From Prevotella sp. CAG:891 (GTDB lineage: Bacteria > Bacteroidota > Bacteroidia > Bacteroidales > Bacteroidaceae), in assembly GCA_000437675.1 (NCBI GenBank), contig FR901803.1:5552-20622 (forward strand): a stretch of 15,071 nucleotides of DNA, given 5' to 3'. The first letter of the stretch is position 1. Each line of letters opens with the position of its first letter. Below, one piece after another: positions 7,950 to 15,071 of the stretch. A program made the position numbers and the translations under genes. The notes beneath the pieces were generated by a model. It made no database searches. It was not told the DNA's origin and was given only the letters and a program-made list of their open reading frames with translations.

Positions 7950-8433
7950 TTTTCCGAAGCCCCCAATCCATGCCTCAATCATCTGACAGGAAACGGAGAA
8001 GTGATACTTGTGTTTTAAATTAAATTAGCTTTTGGATAAGGCATAGTGTTAAAATTTTACTCCCTGTAGCACATGCTATGTAGCGAATGGCTGCATGGCG
8101 TAAAGTGCCGTTTCTCAATGGGTTATGATTTCTGGTCGTGCATAGGTACGCGCCAGATGCGTGTGCACTCCTCGGTTCGCGTAAAAGATTCATGCAGGTT
8201 CATGTTTCCGACCTGAACCACCCGGCCACTTCCAACCCTTTGTCCACACCAATTATTACGCCCTTCTTTTTCTGCTTTTGCAGCTTCCTGCAAGCCCAAA
8301 ATCCAAGCCTTTCACGTTTGCCACGCAGCCTTTTTTGAGTATAAACCACTGATTTTGGTGCGAAAAACGCCTTTAATATTTGTCCGAAAGATATTATAAC
8401 AAGTTTTAAAGACGAACTTTTTTAAAAAAATAG

Positions 8434-8441
8434 TACTTTTG
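8434..8441 (+). promoter_or_regulatory. Candidate -7 promoter element for the CotH/GH2 unit
   Basis: TACTTTTG is an exact TAnnTTTG match and identical to the patatin promoter element. No good -33 element is seen at the expected spacing. It would imply a leader of about 225 nt before the CotH start codon, long enough for regulatory RNA structure. Confidence 0.4.
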
Positions 8442-8673
8442 GAGCGATAAAAGGAGAAGAAGTCATCTGAACTTTTATGAAATTCAAGATTTGCCTTAAT
8501 TTTTGAGGCGTTTTGGGTCTTAAGGTCAAAAAACGTCCAAAAAGAAAGGTGAAGATTGGATTTAGCAGAGATAAATCTCCAAATCAAATTTTCGACAGAA
8601 AAGTTTAGACGACTTCGAAATCTCCTTTGCCATAATCCACGAAAAACCTCAATATAATTACAAGATCTGATAC

Positions 8674-11010
8674 ATGAAGCGTGTTCTATTTTTTTTGATG
8701 ATATGTGTGGCCGCATGCCATGTTGCCCAAGCCGATGTTAGCTTCGACGAAAACAAACGCTATCGTTTTAGTTGCAGCAGCTATGCCAGTGGTACACTGG
8801 TGTTAGGAAAATACCATAATTCCATGGCCTACCTCTATTACGACCTCAGCCAGTCGGACTCCGACGATGCCTGGTGGTATATCCGGAAAGAAGGTAAGGG
8901 CTATCACATTATCAATGCAAAGGACAACACCTTCATTACCCGCAGCGACGAACGCATACCCAATGTAGCCAAAGGCCTTGTGCTGAGTGTGAACCCGATG
9001 GGCACCGACAACCAGTGGCAAATTGTTGAAAACGACTATGGTTATGTAACGGTTCAGAGCGTCAGCACTCCCGCTCAATGGTGGAATCTGCGTAAAGACG
9101 GCTCTTACCTGCTCGGCACCTATCCCGGCACAGGTTCCGACAACGAACTCTTTAAAATTTTCGACGAAGACGGAAACGACATCCTAGCCGGACAGAGCGG
9201 CAGTGAAAGCACGCTGCACAGCATGGTCGATTCGCTGCGTATTTACAACAAGCAGTTGGTTTACGACAGCAGTTCGAAACGCTATTTCTGTTCTCTGCCG
9301 CAAACCCTGCGTCCCGGCGACGATTACCACACCACCTTGACTTGCAAACTCAAGGATGCCTACCAGGACTGTGTGCTGAGCCTCGACGGACAAACCCCCG
9401 ATGCCGAAGGGCAAATCACGATTGAAAATGTGGATTGCGGCGAGGCATACAAGCTGGCACTCACCAACCCCGAAGGCAAGGAAGTGGCCACGGCCGAAGT
9501 GCAGTTCACCTTTCTGCCCCTGGTCGAAGTAAACGTGCCTTCGTGCAACGGTTCGTATTACACATCGGGCCATATCCGCGTAACCGATGCCAACTTTCCC
9601 GGTCACGATTCGCTCTTCATAGCCGCCTATCGTTACCGGGGTGCCACGGCCATGTCGAAGGACAAAAAGTCGTATGCCATCAAGCTGCGCGATGCAGCCG
9701 GCAATTCTGTCGACCGTAAATACTTCGGTTTGCGTTCCGACAACAACTGGATATTAGATGCCATGGCCATCGACCCTGCCTGTATGCGCAACCGCGTTTC
9801 AACCGATTTGTGGAACGACTTTTCCGTAGCCCCCTATTATAAGGACCGCGAACGCAAGGCACGCACCGGCACCCGTGGCAAATTTGTCGAAGTGTTTCTC
9901 AATGGCAAATACCACGGCCTTTACTGCATGACCGAAAAACTGGACCGCAAGCAGCTGAAACTGAAAAAGTTTGTCGATGCCTCCACCTCGGCCTCGGGCG
10001 AGAACGAGGTGCACGGCCTGCTCTACAAGTCGTCGCAGTGGAGCTACGAAGTGCTCATGGGACACGAACAGGGGCAAAAATATTTTCCCGGCTACAGTCC
10101 GCGCAATTACAGCAACCAGTTGGGCAACGAGCGTTGGGCCGAATTTGAATTGAAATACCCCGACTACGAAACCGAAGCTGTCGATTGGGAACCGCTCTAC
10201 AATGCCGTGGACTTTGTGGCCACATCGTCGCAAAGCAATTTTGAGCGCGGCGTGAAGGACTATTTCGACTATCCCGTGCTCCGCGATTATTACCTCTTTA
10301 TCGAACTCTTGCTCACCACCGACAATCACGGCAAAAACATGTTCTACTACCTTTACGACCGTCAGGGACCCGAAGCCGACCGCATCAGTGTGGCCCCCTG
10401 GGACTTGGACGGCGTGTGGGGTTGCCGTTGGGATGGCTCCTATAATGTATATGGTAATCCGCTTTCGCCCAAACTCGATTTCGAAACCTTCCTGTGGGAC
10501 TACGAACACGGGCAAACCACCCTTTACTGGAAACTGAACAAAATGCCGGAATGGAAAGACGAACTCGCTGCGCGCTATGCCCAGCTGCGACGCACCCATT
10601 TTACGGCCGACGCCCTGAAGCAGCGTGTGCAGCAGTATGCCCGACTCTTTGCCGACAGCCATGCCGACGAACGCGAGGCTGACCGCTGGAAAAAGTATCA
10701 CACCGATTTGCAGCAAGCTGCCGAGTACATGACCGAATGGATAGACGAACGCATCGAAACGCTCGATAAAAAATACGGCTACGACCCTGTGGTCGAAGGC
10801 GTGAACCAAGCAGTGGCCGACAACGACCTTGCCCTGTGCGGCGGAAAGCAAAGCCTGGCCATTCGTTGCGGCAAAGCGCAAACGGTTTCGCTCTATAACC
10901 TTTCGGGCACCCTTGTGCGCCGCATCCGCCTGAATGAGGGCTTGAATGTAATCAATGCGCTCAGCCCGGGAGTTTATGTTGTCAACGCCCTGAAGGTTGT
11001 GGTTGAATGA
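8674..11010 (+). CDS. Secreted CotH kinase family protein with N-terminal lectin-like domain and T9SS-like tail
   Basis: 778 aa. The signal peptide (MKRVLFFLMICVAACHVAQA) is probably cut after Ala20; VAAC ending at Cys15 also resembles a lipobox, so a lipoprotein is the alternative. Residues about 21-165 look like a ricin-type beta-trefoil-like module (WWYIRKEGKGYHII, QWQIVENDYGYVTV). The CotH domain covers about 275-690: KSYAIKL with Lys337 (candidate ATP lysine), WILDAMAIDP (359-368), a conserved GKYHGLYCMTEKLDR segment, DNHGKN at 550-555 (catalytic-loop-like, Asp550) and APWDLDG with Asp577 (metal-binding-like). Residues about 735-778 (VSLYNLSGTLVRR...GVYVV...KVVVE) resemble a T9SS type A sorting domain. 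CotH proteins are atypical kinases acting outside the cytoplasm; the substrate here is unknown. GH2 follows after 133 nt. Confidence 0.88.
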   Translation: MKRVLFFLMICVAACHVAQADVSFDENKRYRFSCSSYASGTLVLGKYHNSMAYLYYDLSQSDSDDAWWYIRKEGKGYHIINAKDNTFITRSDERIPNVAKGLVLSVNPMGTDNQWQIVENDYGYVTVQSVSTPAQWWNLRKDGSYLLGTYPGTGSDNELFKIFDEDGNDILAGQSGSESTLHSMVDSLRIYNKQLVYDSSSKRYFCSLPQTLRPGDDYHTTLTCKLKDAYQDCVLSLDGQTPDAEGQITIENVDCGEAYKLALTNPEGKEVATAEVQFTFLPLVEVNVPSCNGSYYTSGHIRVTDANFPGHDSLFIAAYRYRGATAMSKDKKSYAIKLRDAAGNSVDRKYFGLRSDNNWILDAMAIDPACMRNRVSTDLWNDFSVAPYYKDRERKARTGTRGKFVEVFLNGKYHGLYCMTEKLDRKQLKLKKFVDASTSASGENEVHGLLYKSSQWSYEVLMGHEQGQKYFPGYSPRNYSNQLGNERWAEFELKYPDYETEAVDWEPLYNAVDFVATSSQSNFERGVKDYFDYPVLRDYYLFIELLLTTDNHGKNMFYYLYDRQGPEADRISVAPWDLDGVWGCRWDGSYNVYGNPLSPKLDFETFLWDYEHGQTTLYWKLNKMPEWKDELAARYAQLRRTHFTADALKQRVQQYARLFADSHADEREADRWKKYHTDLQQAAEYMTEWIDERIETLDKKYGYDPVVEGVNQAVADNDLALCGGKQSLAIRCGKAQTVSLYNLSGTLVRRIRLNEGLNVINALSPGVYVVNALKVVVE

Positions 11011-11016
11011 ACCGTA

Positions 11017-11037
11017 GCATCGCCCCCCCCCTGATGC
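11017..11037 (+). other. Nine-cytosine tract in a hairpin loop
   Basis: C9 (11023-11031) begins 12 nt after the CotH stop codon and lies in the loop of a short stem, GCATC (11017-11021) with GATGC (11033-11037). The rest of the 133 nt gap holds a GGCC-AAAA-GGCC hairpin (11076-11087) and an AT-rich leader. No exact TAnnTTTG box lies before the GH2 gene, which favours co-transcription with CotH. Confidence 0.7.
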
Positions 11038-11143
11038 GTTGGGTCACTTTACCTCGACGCAGCCGGTGGGGCATTGGCCAAAAGGCCCGTATCAAGCAAA
11101 TAACCTAATACAAATACAATCTTTTTTTTACACCTATCAATTT

Positions 11144-14100
11144 ATGAAATTCAATACCCATTCACCCAAAAAAGTGAAAGCCGAACGCGTCATGGCCTTG
11201 CTCTTTGCAGGTTGTGCCACCTTCTCGGCTTGGGCACAACTTAGCGAAGGAAAAACCTATTTTATTAAGCATAATCCCACCAACACCTGTTTTTCGGATA
11301 ACGGAAATACAGCCAACGATGCCAAAATCGTGGCCGAAGCCTTCAAGGATGGTGAAGGAGTGGGGCAGAAGTGGAAACTCATTTCTACCGGCAAGGAAAA
11401 CGGATACATCATTGTCAGTGCCTACAACGAAAATGCCGCCATCGACGTGGCATCTACGGCTAAAGAAAAATTTTTCCCCCTGCACTGGACCCTCGATATG
11501 TCGGGCGTGTCGAATGTCAACCAGCGTTTGCTCATCAACCCCGTCGATGGTAAAAAAGACACTTACACCATTGTGTGGGAAAAAGAGCAAAACCGCATTT
11601 TCAATGTCAACGACGACTACCGCCTGCAGCTCGTAACCAACGTCAATCCCGACAAGCAGGAGTTCGTTTTCGAAGAAACCACCGAGCCCGAAAAACCCGC
11701 CCCCATCAGCTGGCAGGATGCTTCGATTTTCGAAATCAACAAACTCGCTCCGCATGCCACCTTCATGCCCTACGCCAGCACCGAATTGCTCAAGGCTGAT
11801 GCCGAGCGTTACGAAAAACCCTGGCTCGACCCCAAGGGTGCCAACTGGCTTTCGCTCAATGGCGTGTGGAAACTGCAATGGAAACAACTGCCCGACCAGG
11901 TGACGCAAGGCAACATCAACGAACTGCCCGGCGAAGCCGACTTCTGGGGCAACGACGTCGACATGGCTAAGTGGGACACCATCACCGTGCCCTCGTGTTT
12001 GGAAATGAAGGGCTACGGACAGCCTTATTACATCAACGAGCAAACTCCCATTCAGGACAACTATCCCTTAATCAGAATGACGGCCAACTGTAAGAACTCA
12101 GTGGCCTCGTACCGTCGGAACTTCAACCTGCCTGAAGGCTGGAAAGACCAGCGCGTGGTGCTCCACTTCGACGGTGTGTACAGTTGTGCCTCAGTGTGGG
12201 TCAACGGACAATATGTGGGCTATTCCGAAGGTTCGAACAACGATGCCGAATTTGACATTACCGGCATGGTACGCGAAGGCGAAAACAACGTGTCGGTACA
12301 GGTTGTCCGCTTCACCGACGGTTCGTATCTCGAAGGACAGGACATGTGGCGCATGAGTGGTATTCACCGCGACGTCTACATCTACGCCACCCCCAAAACC
12401 TACGTGCGCGACCACTACATCACTGCCAATTTCGGCACTGCTGTGACCAAGGCCGACATGAACGTGCAGCTCGAAATGGCCAATCCCTCGAAGCTGGCCG
12501 TGAAAAAAACGGTTAACGTCAAGCTCCTGGCCCCCGACGGTTCGGAAGTGGCCAAACAGAGTGCTGCATTCAGCTTTGCCGAAGGCGACTCCATTCAAAC
12601 CCTCGATGTGAAGTTCCAGGGGCTGACTGGCTTGCAAAACTGGTCGAGCGAAAATCCCAACCTCTACACCGTCGAAGTGTCGCAGACCGACGAGAGCGGA
12701 AAGGAAGAAATGGCTTTCGCCACGAAATATGGTTTCCGCAAGGTGGAATTGAAGAACAGCCAAGTGTACGTCAACGGACGCCGCGTGTTCTTCAAAGGTG
12801 CCAATACGCAGGATACCCACCCGCTTTACGGACGTGCCATCGATGTGCCCACCATGCTGCGCGACGTGCAAATCATGAAGCAGGCCAACATGAACATTGT
12901 GCGTGGCAGCCACTATCCCCGCCAGGCCAAAATGTATGCCATGTTCGACTATTACGGACTTTACTGCATGGACGAAGCCGACATCGAATGCCACAACAAC
13001 TGGAGCTATGGCGGTAACACTATTTCGCGTAACCCCAAGGCTAAGGCCGTGTACGAAGACCGCATGCGCCGCATGGTAATGCGCGACCGCAACTTCCCCT
13101 CTATCGTGTTCTGGAGCTTGGGTAACGAAAGCGGAACGGGCGACAACCTCAAGGCGGCTTACGACTTGACCAAGCAACTCGACACGCGTATCATTCACTA
13201 CGAAGGAGCTACGCGCGGCAATGCCAACTACTCTGACCTGTGGAGTGTGATGTATCCCACAGTGGGTGAAGCTGAACGCGATGCCAATAACAACTGGCGC
13301 CGTCAGCCCTACTTCATGTGCGAATACGCTCATGCCATGGGTAATGCCGTCGGCAACCTCAAGGAATACTGGAATGCCATCGAAGAATCGCAGTATGGTA
13401 TTGGCGGTTGCATCTGGGACTTGGTCGACCAGTCTATTTACGATGCTGCCGACATCAAGAGCGGTGCGCTCACTTCGAACGGCGTGCCCAAATACCGCAC
13501 CGGCAACGACTACAGCAACTGGAATAACCAGCAAAACTTTGTCAACAATGGTTTGGTGTCGGCCGATCGTGCCTGGTCGCCCGAAATGGCACAGGTCAAA
13601 AAGGTTTACCAGTTTGTGAAATTCCTTGATTTCAAGTCTGATAAGAAGACACTGACCATTCAGAATGCCTACAACTTCAACGACTTGCAACATCTGGAAC
13701 TGAAGTACACGGTACTCGAGGACGGCAAGGAAGTGGAAACCGGAACGGTTCAAATCGAACCTACAGCTGCTGGTTCGCAGCGCCTCATCAACTTGCCTTA
13801 CACCACCACGATGACCGATGGCAAGGAATACTGCTTGAACGTGCAGGCTGTGCTGAAGGAAGCCACCACCTGGGCCGAGGCCGGTTATCCTGTGGCCGAA
13901 GAACAGTTCGTGCTGCAACAGCGCGATGCCAAGTTGCCCGTAGTCAGCGTGGCTGCCGATGCTCCTGCCATCGAGATTATCCAGAATGCCACCCGCTACA
14001 ACATTGGCAATGCCAACTTTGAACTCGTGTTCGACAATCAGACGGGTGCACTTGCCCGATGGACTTACAAGGATAAGGTGCTGATTTCGAGCGCAGAGCG

Positions 14101-15071
14101 CGGCTTTGCACTCAACAACTTCCGCTGGGTCGAAAACGACAATACCGGAGGCCGTGAAAACTTTGGCAACGGAGTGAAAAGCAAAAAACTCGAAGGCGAA
14201 CCCACCATCGACAAAGACGGTGTGGCGCATGTTACCCAGGTAGTCAATGGTTCGCAAACCAACGTGAAGTACGAGTATAGCATTTACCCCGACGGAACGG
14301 TCGATTTGCAAACCACCTACGTGCCCACTTCGGCCAATTATGCCGGCAGCAACCAGCGCATCCGCCGTATCGGTACGCGCTTCCGTTTGCCCTCAACCTT
14401 CGAAAACGTGAGCTATTATGCCCGTGGTCCGTGGGACAACTTTGTTGACCGCAAGGACTGCGCCTTCCTGGGTCGCTACGAAACCACGGTAACCGATATG
14501 CTCGAACCCACGCCGCGTGCCCAAACCAGCGGTAACCGCACCGAAGTGCGCGAACTCACGCTCAGCACCAAGGACAATGAAGTGTCGCTGAATATGCTCA
14601 CTCAGGGTCAGGTAGACATGCAAGTGCTGCATTACACCGACGAAGAAATGGCTCAGGTATGGCACAGTTGGGATTTGCCCAAAGCATCGCAACAGCCTGT
14701 AACCGTAAGTTTTGACTATGCCCAGCAGGGTGTGGGTAACGGCAGTTGCGGACACGGCACCGGCACCTTAGGCCAGTATCAGGTTCCGACCGAAGGCACG
14801 TTGAAGAACATGGTTCGTTTCCGTCCGTATCTGAAGGGCGAGCAAACGGGCATTGGCTGCATCACCACACCGGCGAGCGGTCAGATTGAACTGAAAGTGT
14901 CGGGTGGCGTTCTCACTTGCAGCGGACAGCTTCCTGCCGGCACGAAACTCAGCGTTTACGACCTGGGCGGTGCCTGTGTAGCCCAAACAGCTACTGCAAC
15001 AGCTGCCGGCCAGCTCACCGTCGACCTGCGCAATCAGCCCCACGGTGCCTACATTGCCAAGGTGAACGGCA
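11144..15071 (+). CDS. GH2 beta-galactosidase (LacZ-type), exported, with N-terminal lectin-like module and T9SS-like tail (3' end outside window)
   Basis: 1309 codons are visible with no stop. It should hydrolyse terminal beta-D-galactosides outside the cytoplasm. A basic N-terminus and hydrophobic core end at AWA-Gln32 (signal peptidase I); Met17 is an alternative start. Domains: ricin/trefoil-like module (about 34-180); GH2 sugar-binding domain (about 225-410) with WLSLNGVWKLQW and SYLEGQDMWRMSGIHRDVY; GH2 immunoglobulin-like domain (about 415-530); GH2 TIM barrel (about 535-830), with acid/base Glu662 in SLGNESG and nucleophile Glu727 in MCEYAHAMGN; Bgal small-chain beta-sandwich (about 950-1220); and a tail from about 1250 (KLSVYDLGGACVAQ...DLRNQPHGAYIAKV) resembling a T9SS type A sorting domain. 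The small-chain domain supports LacZ-type beta-galactosidase rather than beta-glucuronidase. The KGANTQDTHPLYGR motif replaces the LacZ NRHEHHP form. Confidence 0.93.
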   Translation, partial: MKFNTHSPKKVKAERVMALLFAGCATFSAWAQLSEGKTYFIKHNPTNTCFSDNGNTANDAKIVAEAFKDGEGVGQKWKLISTGKENGYIIVSAYNENAAIDVASTAKEKFFPLHWTLDMSGVSNVNQRLLINPVDGKKDTYTIVWEKEQNRIFNVNDDYRLQLVTNVNPDKQEFVFEETTEPEKPAPISWQDASIFEINKLAPHATFMPYASTELLKADAERYEKPWLDPKGANWLSLNGVWKLQWKQLPDQVTQGNINELPGEADFWGNDVDMAKWDTITVPSCLEMKGYGQPYYINEQTPIQDNYPLIRMTANCKNSVASYRRNFNLPEGWKDQRVVLHFDGVYSCASVWVNGQYVGYSEGSNNDAEFDITGMVREGENNVSVQVVRFTDGSYLEGQDMWRMSGIHRDVYIYATPKTYVRDHYITANFGTAVTKADMNVQLEMANPSKLAVKKTVNVKLLAPDGSEVAKQSAAFSFAEGDSIQTLDVKFQGLTGLQNWSSENPNLYTVEVSQTDESGKEEMAFATKYGFRKVELKNSQVYVNGRRVFFKGANTQDTHPLYGRAIDVPTMLRDVQIMKQANMNIVRGSHYPRQAKMYAMFDYYGLYCMDEADIECHNNWSYGGNTISRNPKAKAVYEDRMRRMVMRDRNFPSIVFWSLGNESGTGDNLKAAYDLTKQLDTRIIHYEGATRGNANYSDLWSVMYPTVGEAERDANNNWRRQPYFMCEYAHAMGNAVGNLKEYWNAIEESQYGIGGCIWDLVDQSIYDAADIKSGALTSNGVPKYRTGNDYSNWNNQQNFVNNGLVSADRAWSPEMAQVKKVYQFVKFLDFKSDKKTLTIQNAYNFNDLQHLELKYTVLEDGKEVETGTVQIEPTAAGSQRLINLPYTTTMTDGKEYCLNVQAVLKEATTWAEAGYPVAEEQFVLQQRDAKLPVVSVAADAPAIEIIQNATRYNIGNANFELVFDNQTGALARWTYKDKVLISSAERGFALNNFRWVENDNTGGRENFGNGVKSKKLEGEPTIDKDGVAHVTQVVNGSQTNVKYEYSIYPDGTVDLQTTYVPTSANYAGSNQRIRRIGTRFRLPSTFENVSYYARGPWDNFVDRKDCAFLGRYETTVTDMLEPTPRAQTSGNRTEVRELTLSTKDNEVSLNMLTQGQVDMQVLHYTDEEMAQVWHSWDLPKASQQPVTVSFDYAQQGVGNGSCGHGTGTLGQYQVPTEGTLKNMVRFRPYLKGEQTGIGCITTPASGQIELKVSGGVLTCSGQLPAGTKLSVYDLGGACVAQTATATAAGQLTVDLRNQPHGAYIAKVNG

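Larger units (their letters stand above)
7555..8673. other. Long gene-free region
   Basis: About 1.1 kb without a convincing gene, in a window where other gaps are 0.1-0.45 kb. Open frames exist at 7541-8023 (+) and 8312-8716 (-), but neither has a recognisable domain. The first starts inside the GH84 terminator and crosses a tandem repeat, and the second overlaps the start of the CotH gene. Besides the 21 bp repeats at 7866-7949 and the promoter-like box at 8434, I see a GGTTCA/TGAACC inverted repeat around 8198-8220 and an AT-rich stretch from about 8340 onward. A minimal 9-codon frame begins MKFK near 8477. No tRNA-like structure was found. Confidence 0.5.

Noticed and set aside
7541..8023. 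160-codon + frame after GH84
   Set aside because: It starts inside the GH84 terminator, has no recognisable domain, and its only ordered part is the 21 bp tandem repeat, which is open on both strands.
8024..8340. Search for a tRNA or riboswitch in the region before CotH
   Set aside because: No cloverleaf arms, CCA end or recognisable riboswitch core were seen; only short inverted repeats are present.
8477..8506. Possible 9-codon leader peptide beginning MKFK, preceded by a purine-rich stretch
   Set aside because: Too short and without regulatory codon enrichment; a start this short is expected by chance in AT-rich DNA.
8312..8716. 134-codon minus-strand frame upstream of CotH
   Set aside because: It overlaps the CotH start codon and signal peptide, is Lys/Phe/Ser-rich as expected for AT-rich DNA, and matches no family I know.
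12191..14311. 706-codon open frame on the minus strand inside the GH2 gene
   Set aside because: It lies wholly antisense to a gene with clear GH2 motifs, and its Val/His/Gly/Phe-rich composition is what the complement of frequent GAC/AAC/CAC/GCC codons yields. No domain is recognisable.
1..15071. Mobile element or CRISPR array
   Set aside because: No transposase or integrase motifs, no terminal inverted repeats with target duplications, and the only tandem repeat has 21 bp units with no spacers.

Overview
The window looks like the chromosome of a member of the Bacteroidota, most likely order Bacteroidales and perhaps a Prevotella-like lineage. The genus is inference. The evidence is an OMP-type TonB-dependent receptor paired with a surface-type lipoprotein, candidate type IX secretion (T9SS) C-terminal sorting domains on two proteins, a GH84 enzyme closely resembling the Bacteroides O-GlcNAcase homologue, and three exact matches to the Bacteroidales -7 promoter element TAnnTTTG upstream of genes. 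All genes lie on the + strand. There are no RNA genes, insertion sequences, integrases or CRISPR arrays that I can see.

Layout. (1) 1-3459: the 3' part of a TonB-dependent receptor, then a lipoprotein with a predicted right-handed beta-helix. Together they probably form an outer-membrane uptake or binding pair that is not SusC/SusD. They are followed by about 200 bp holding four successive inverted repeats, the last being a textbook intrinsic terminator. (2) 3815-4751: a promoter and a single gene for a cytoplasmic patatin-like phospholipase. (3) 5011-7554: a promoter, a secreted GH84 beta-N-acetylglucosaminidase and a strong terminator. (4) 7555-8673: about 1.1 kb without a convincing gene, holding a 4 x 21 bp tandem repeat and a promoter-like box. 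(5) 8674-15071: a secreted CotH-kinase-family protein, then, 133 bp on, a very large GH2 beta-galactosidase whose end lies outside the window.

How the genes may fit together. GH84 (terminal beta-GlcNAc removal) and GH2 (beta-galactose removal) would complement each other on host glycans such as mucin O-glycans or glycoproteins; this is inferred from families only. The most unusual feature is the CotH/GH2 pair. Both proteins have the same architecture: signal peptide, an N-terminal ricin-like/beta-trefoil-like module of about 150 residues, a catalytic domain, and a C-terminal segment resembling a T9SS type A sorting domain. This suggests a co-exported pair, a putative extracytoplasmic kinase with a glycosidase that may share an anchoring or glycan-binding mode.
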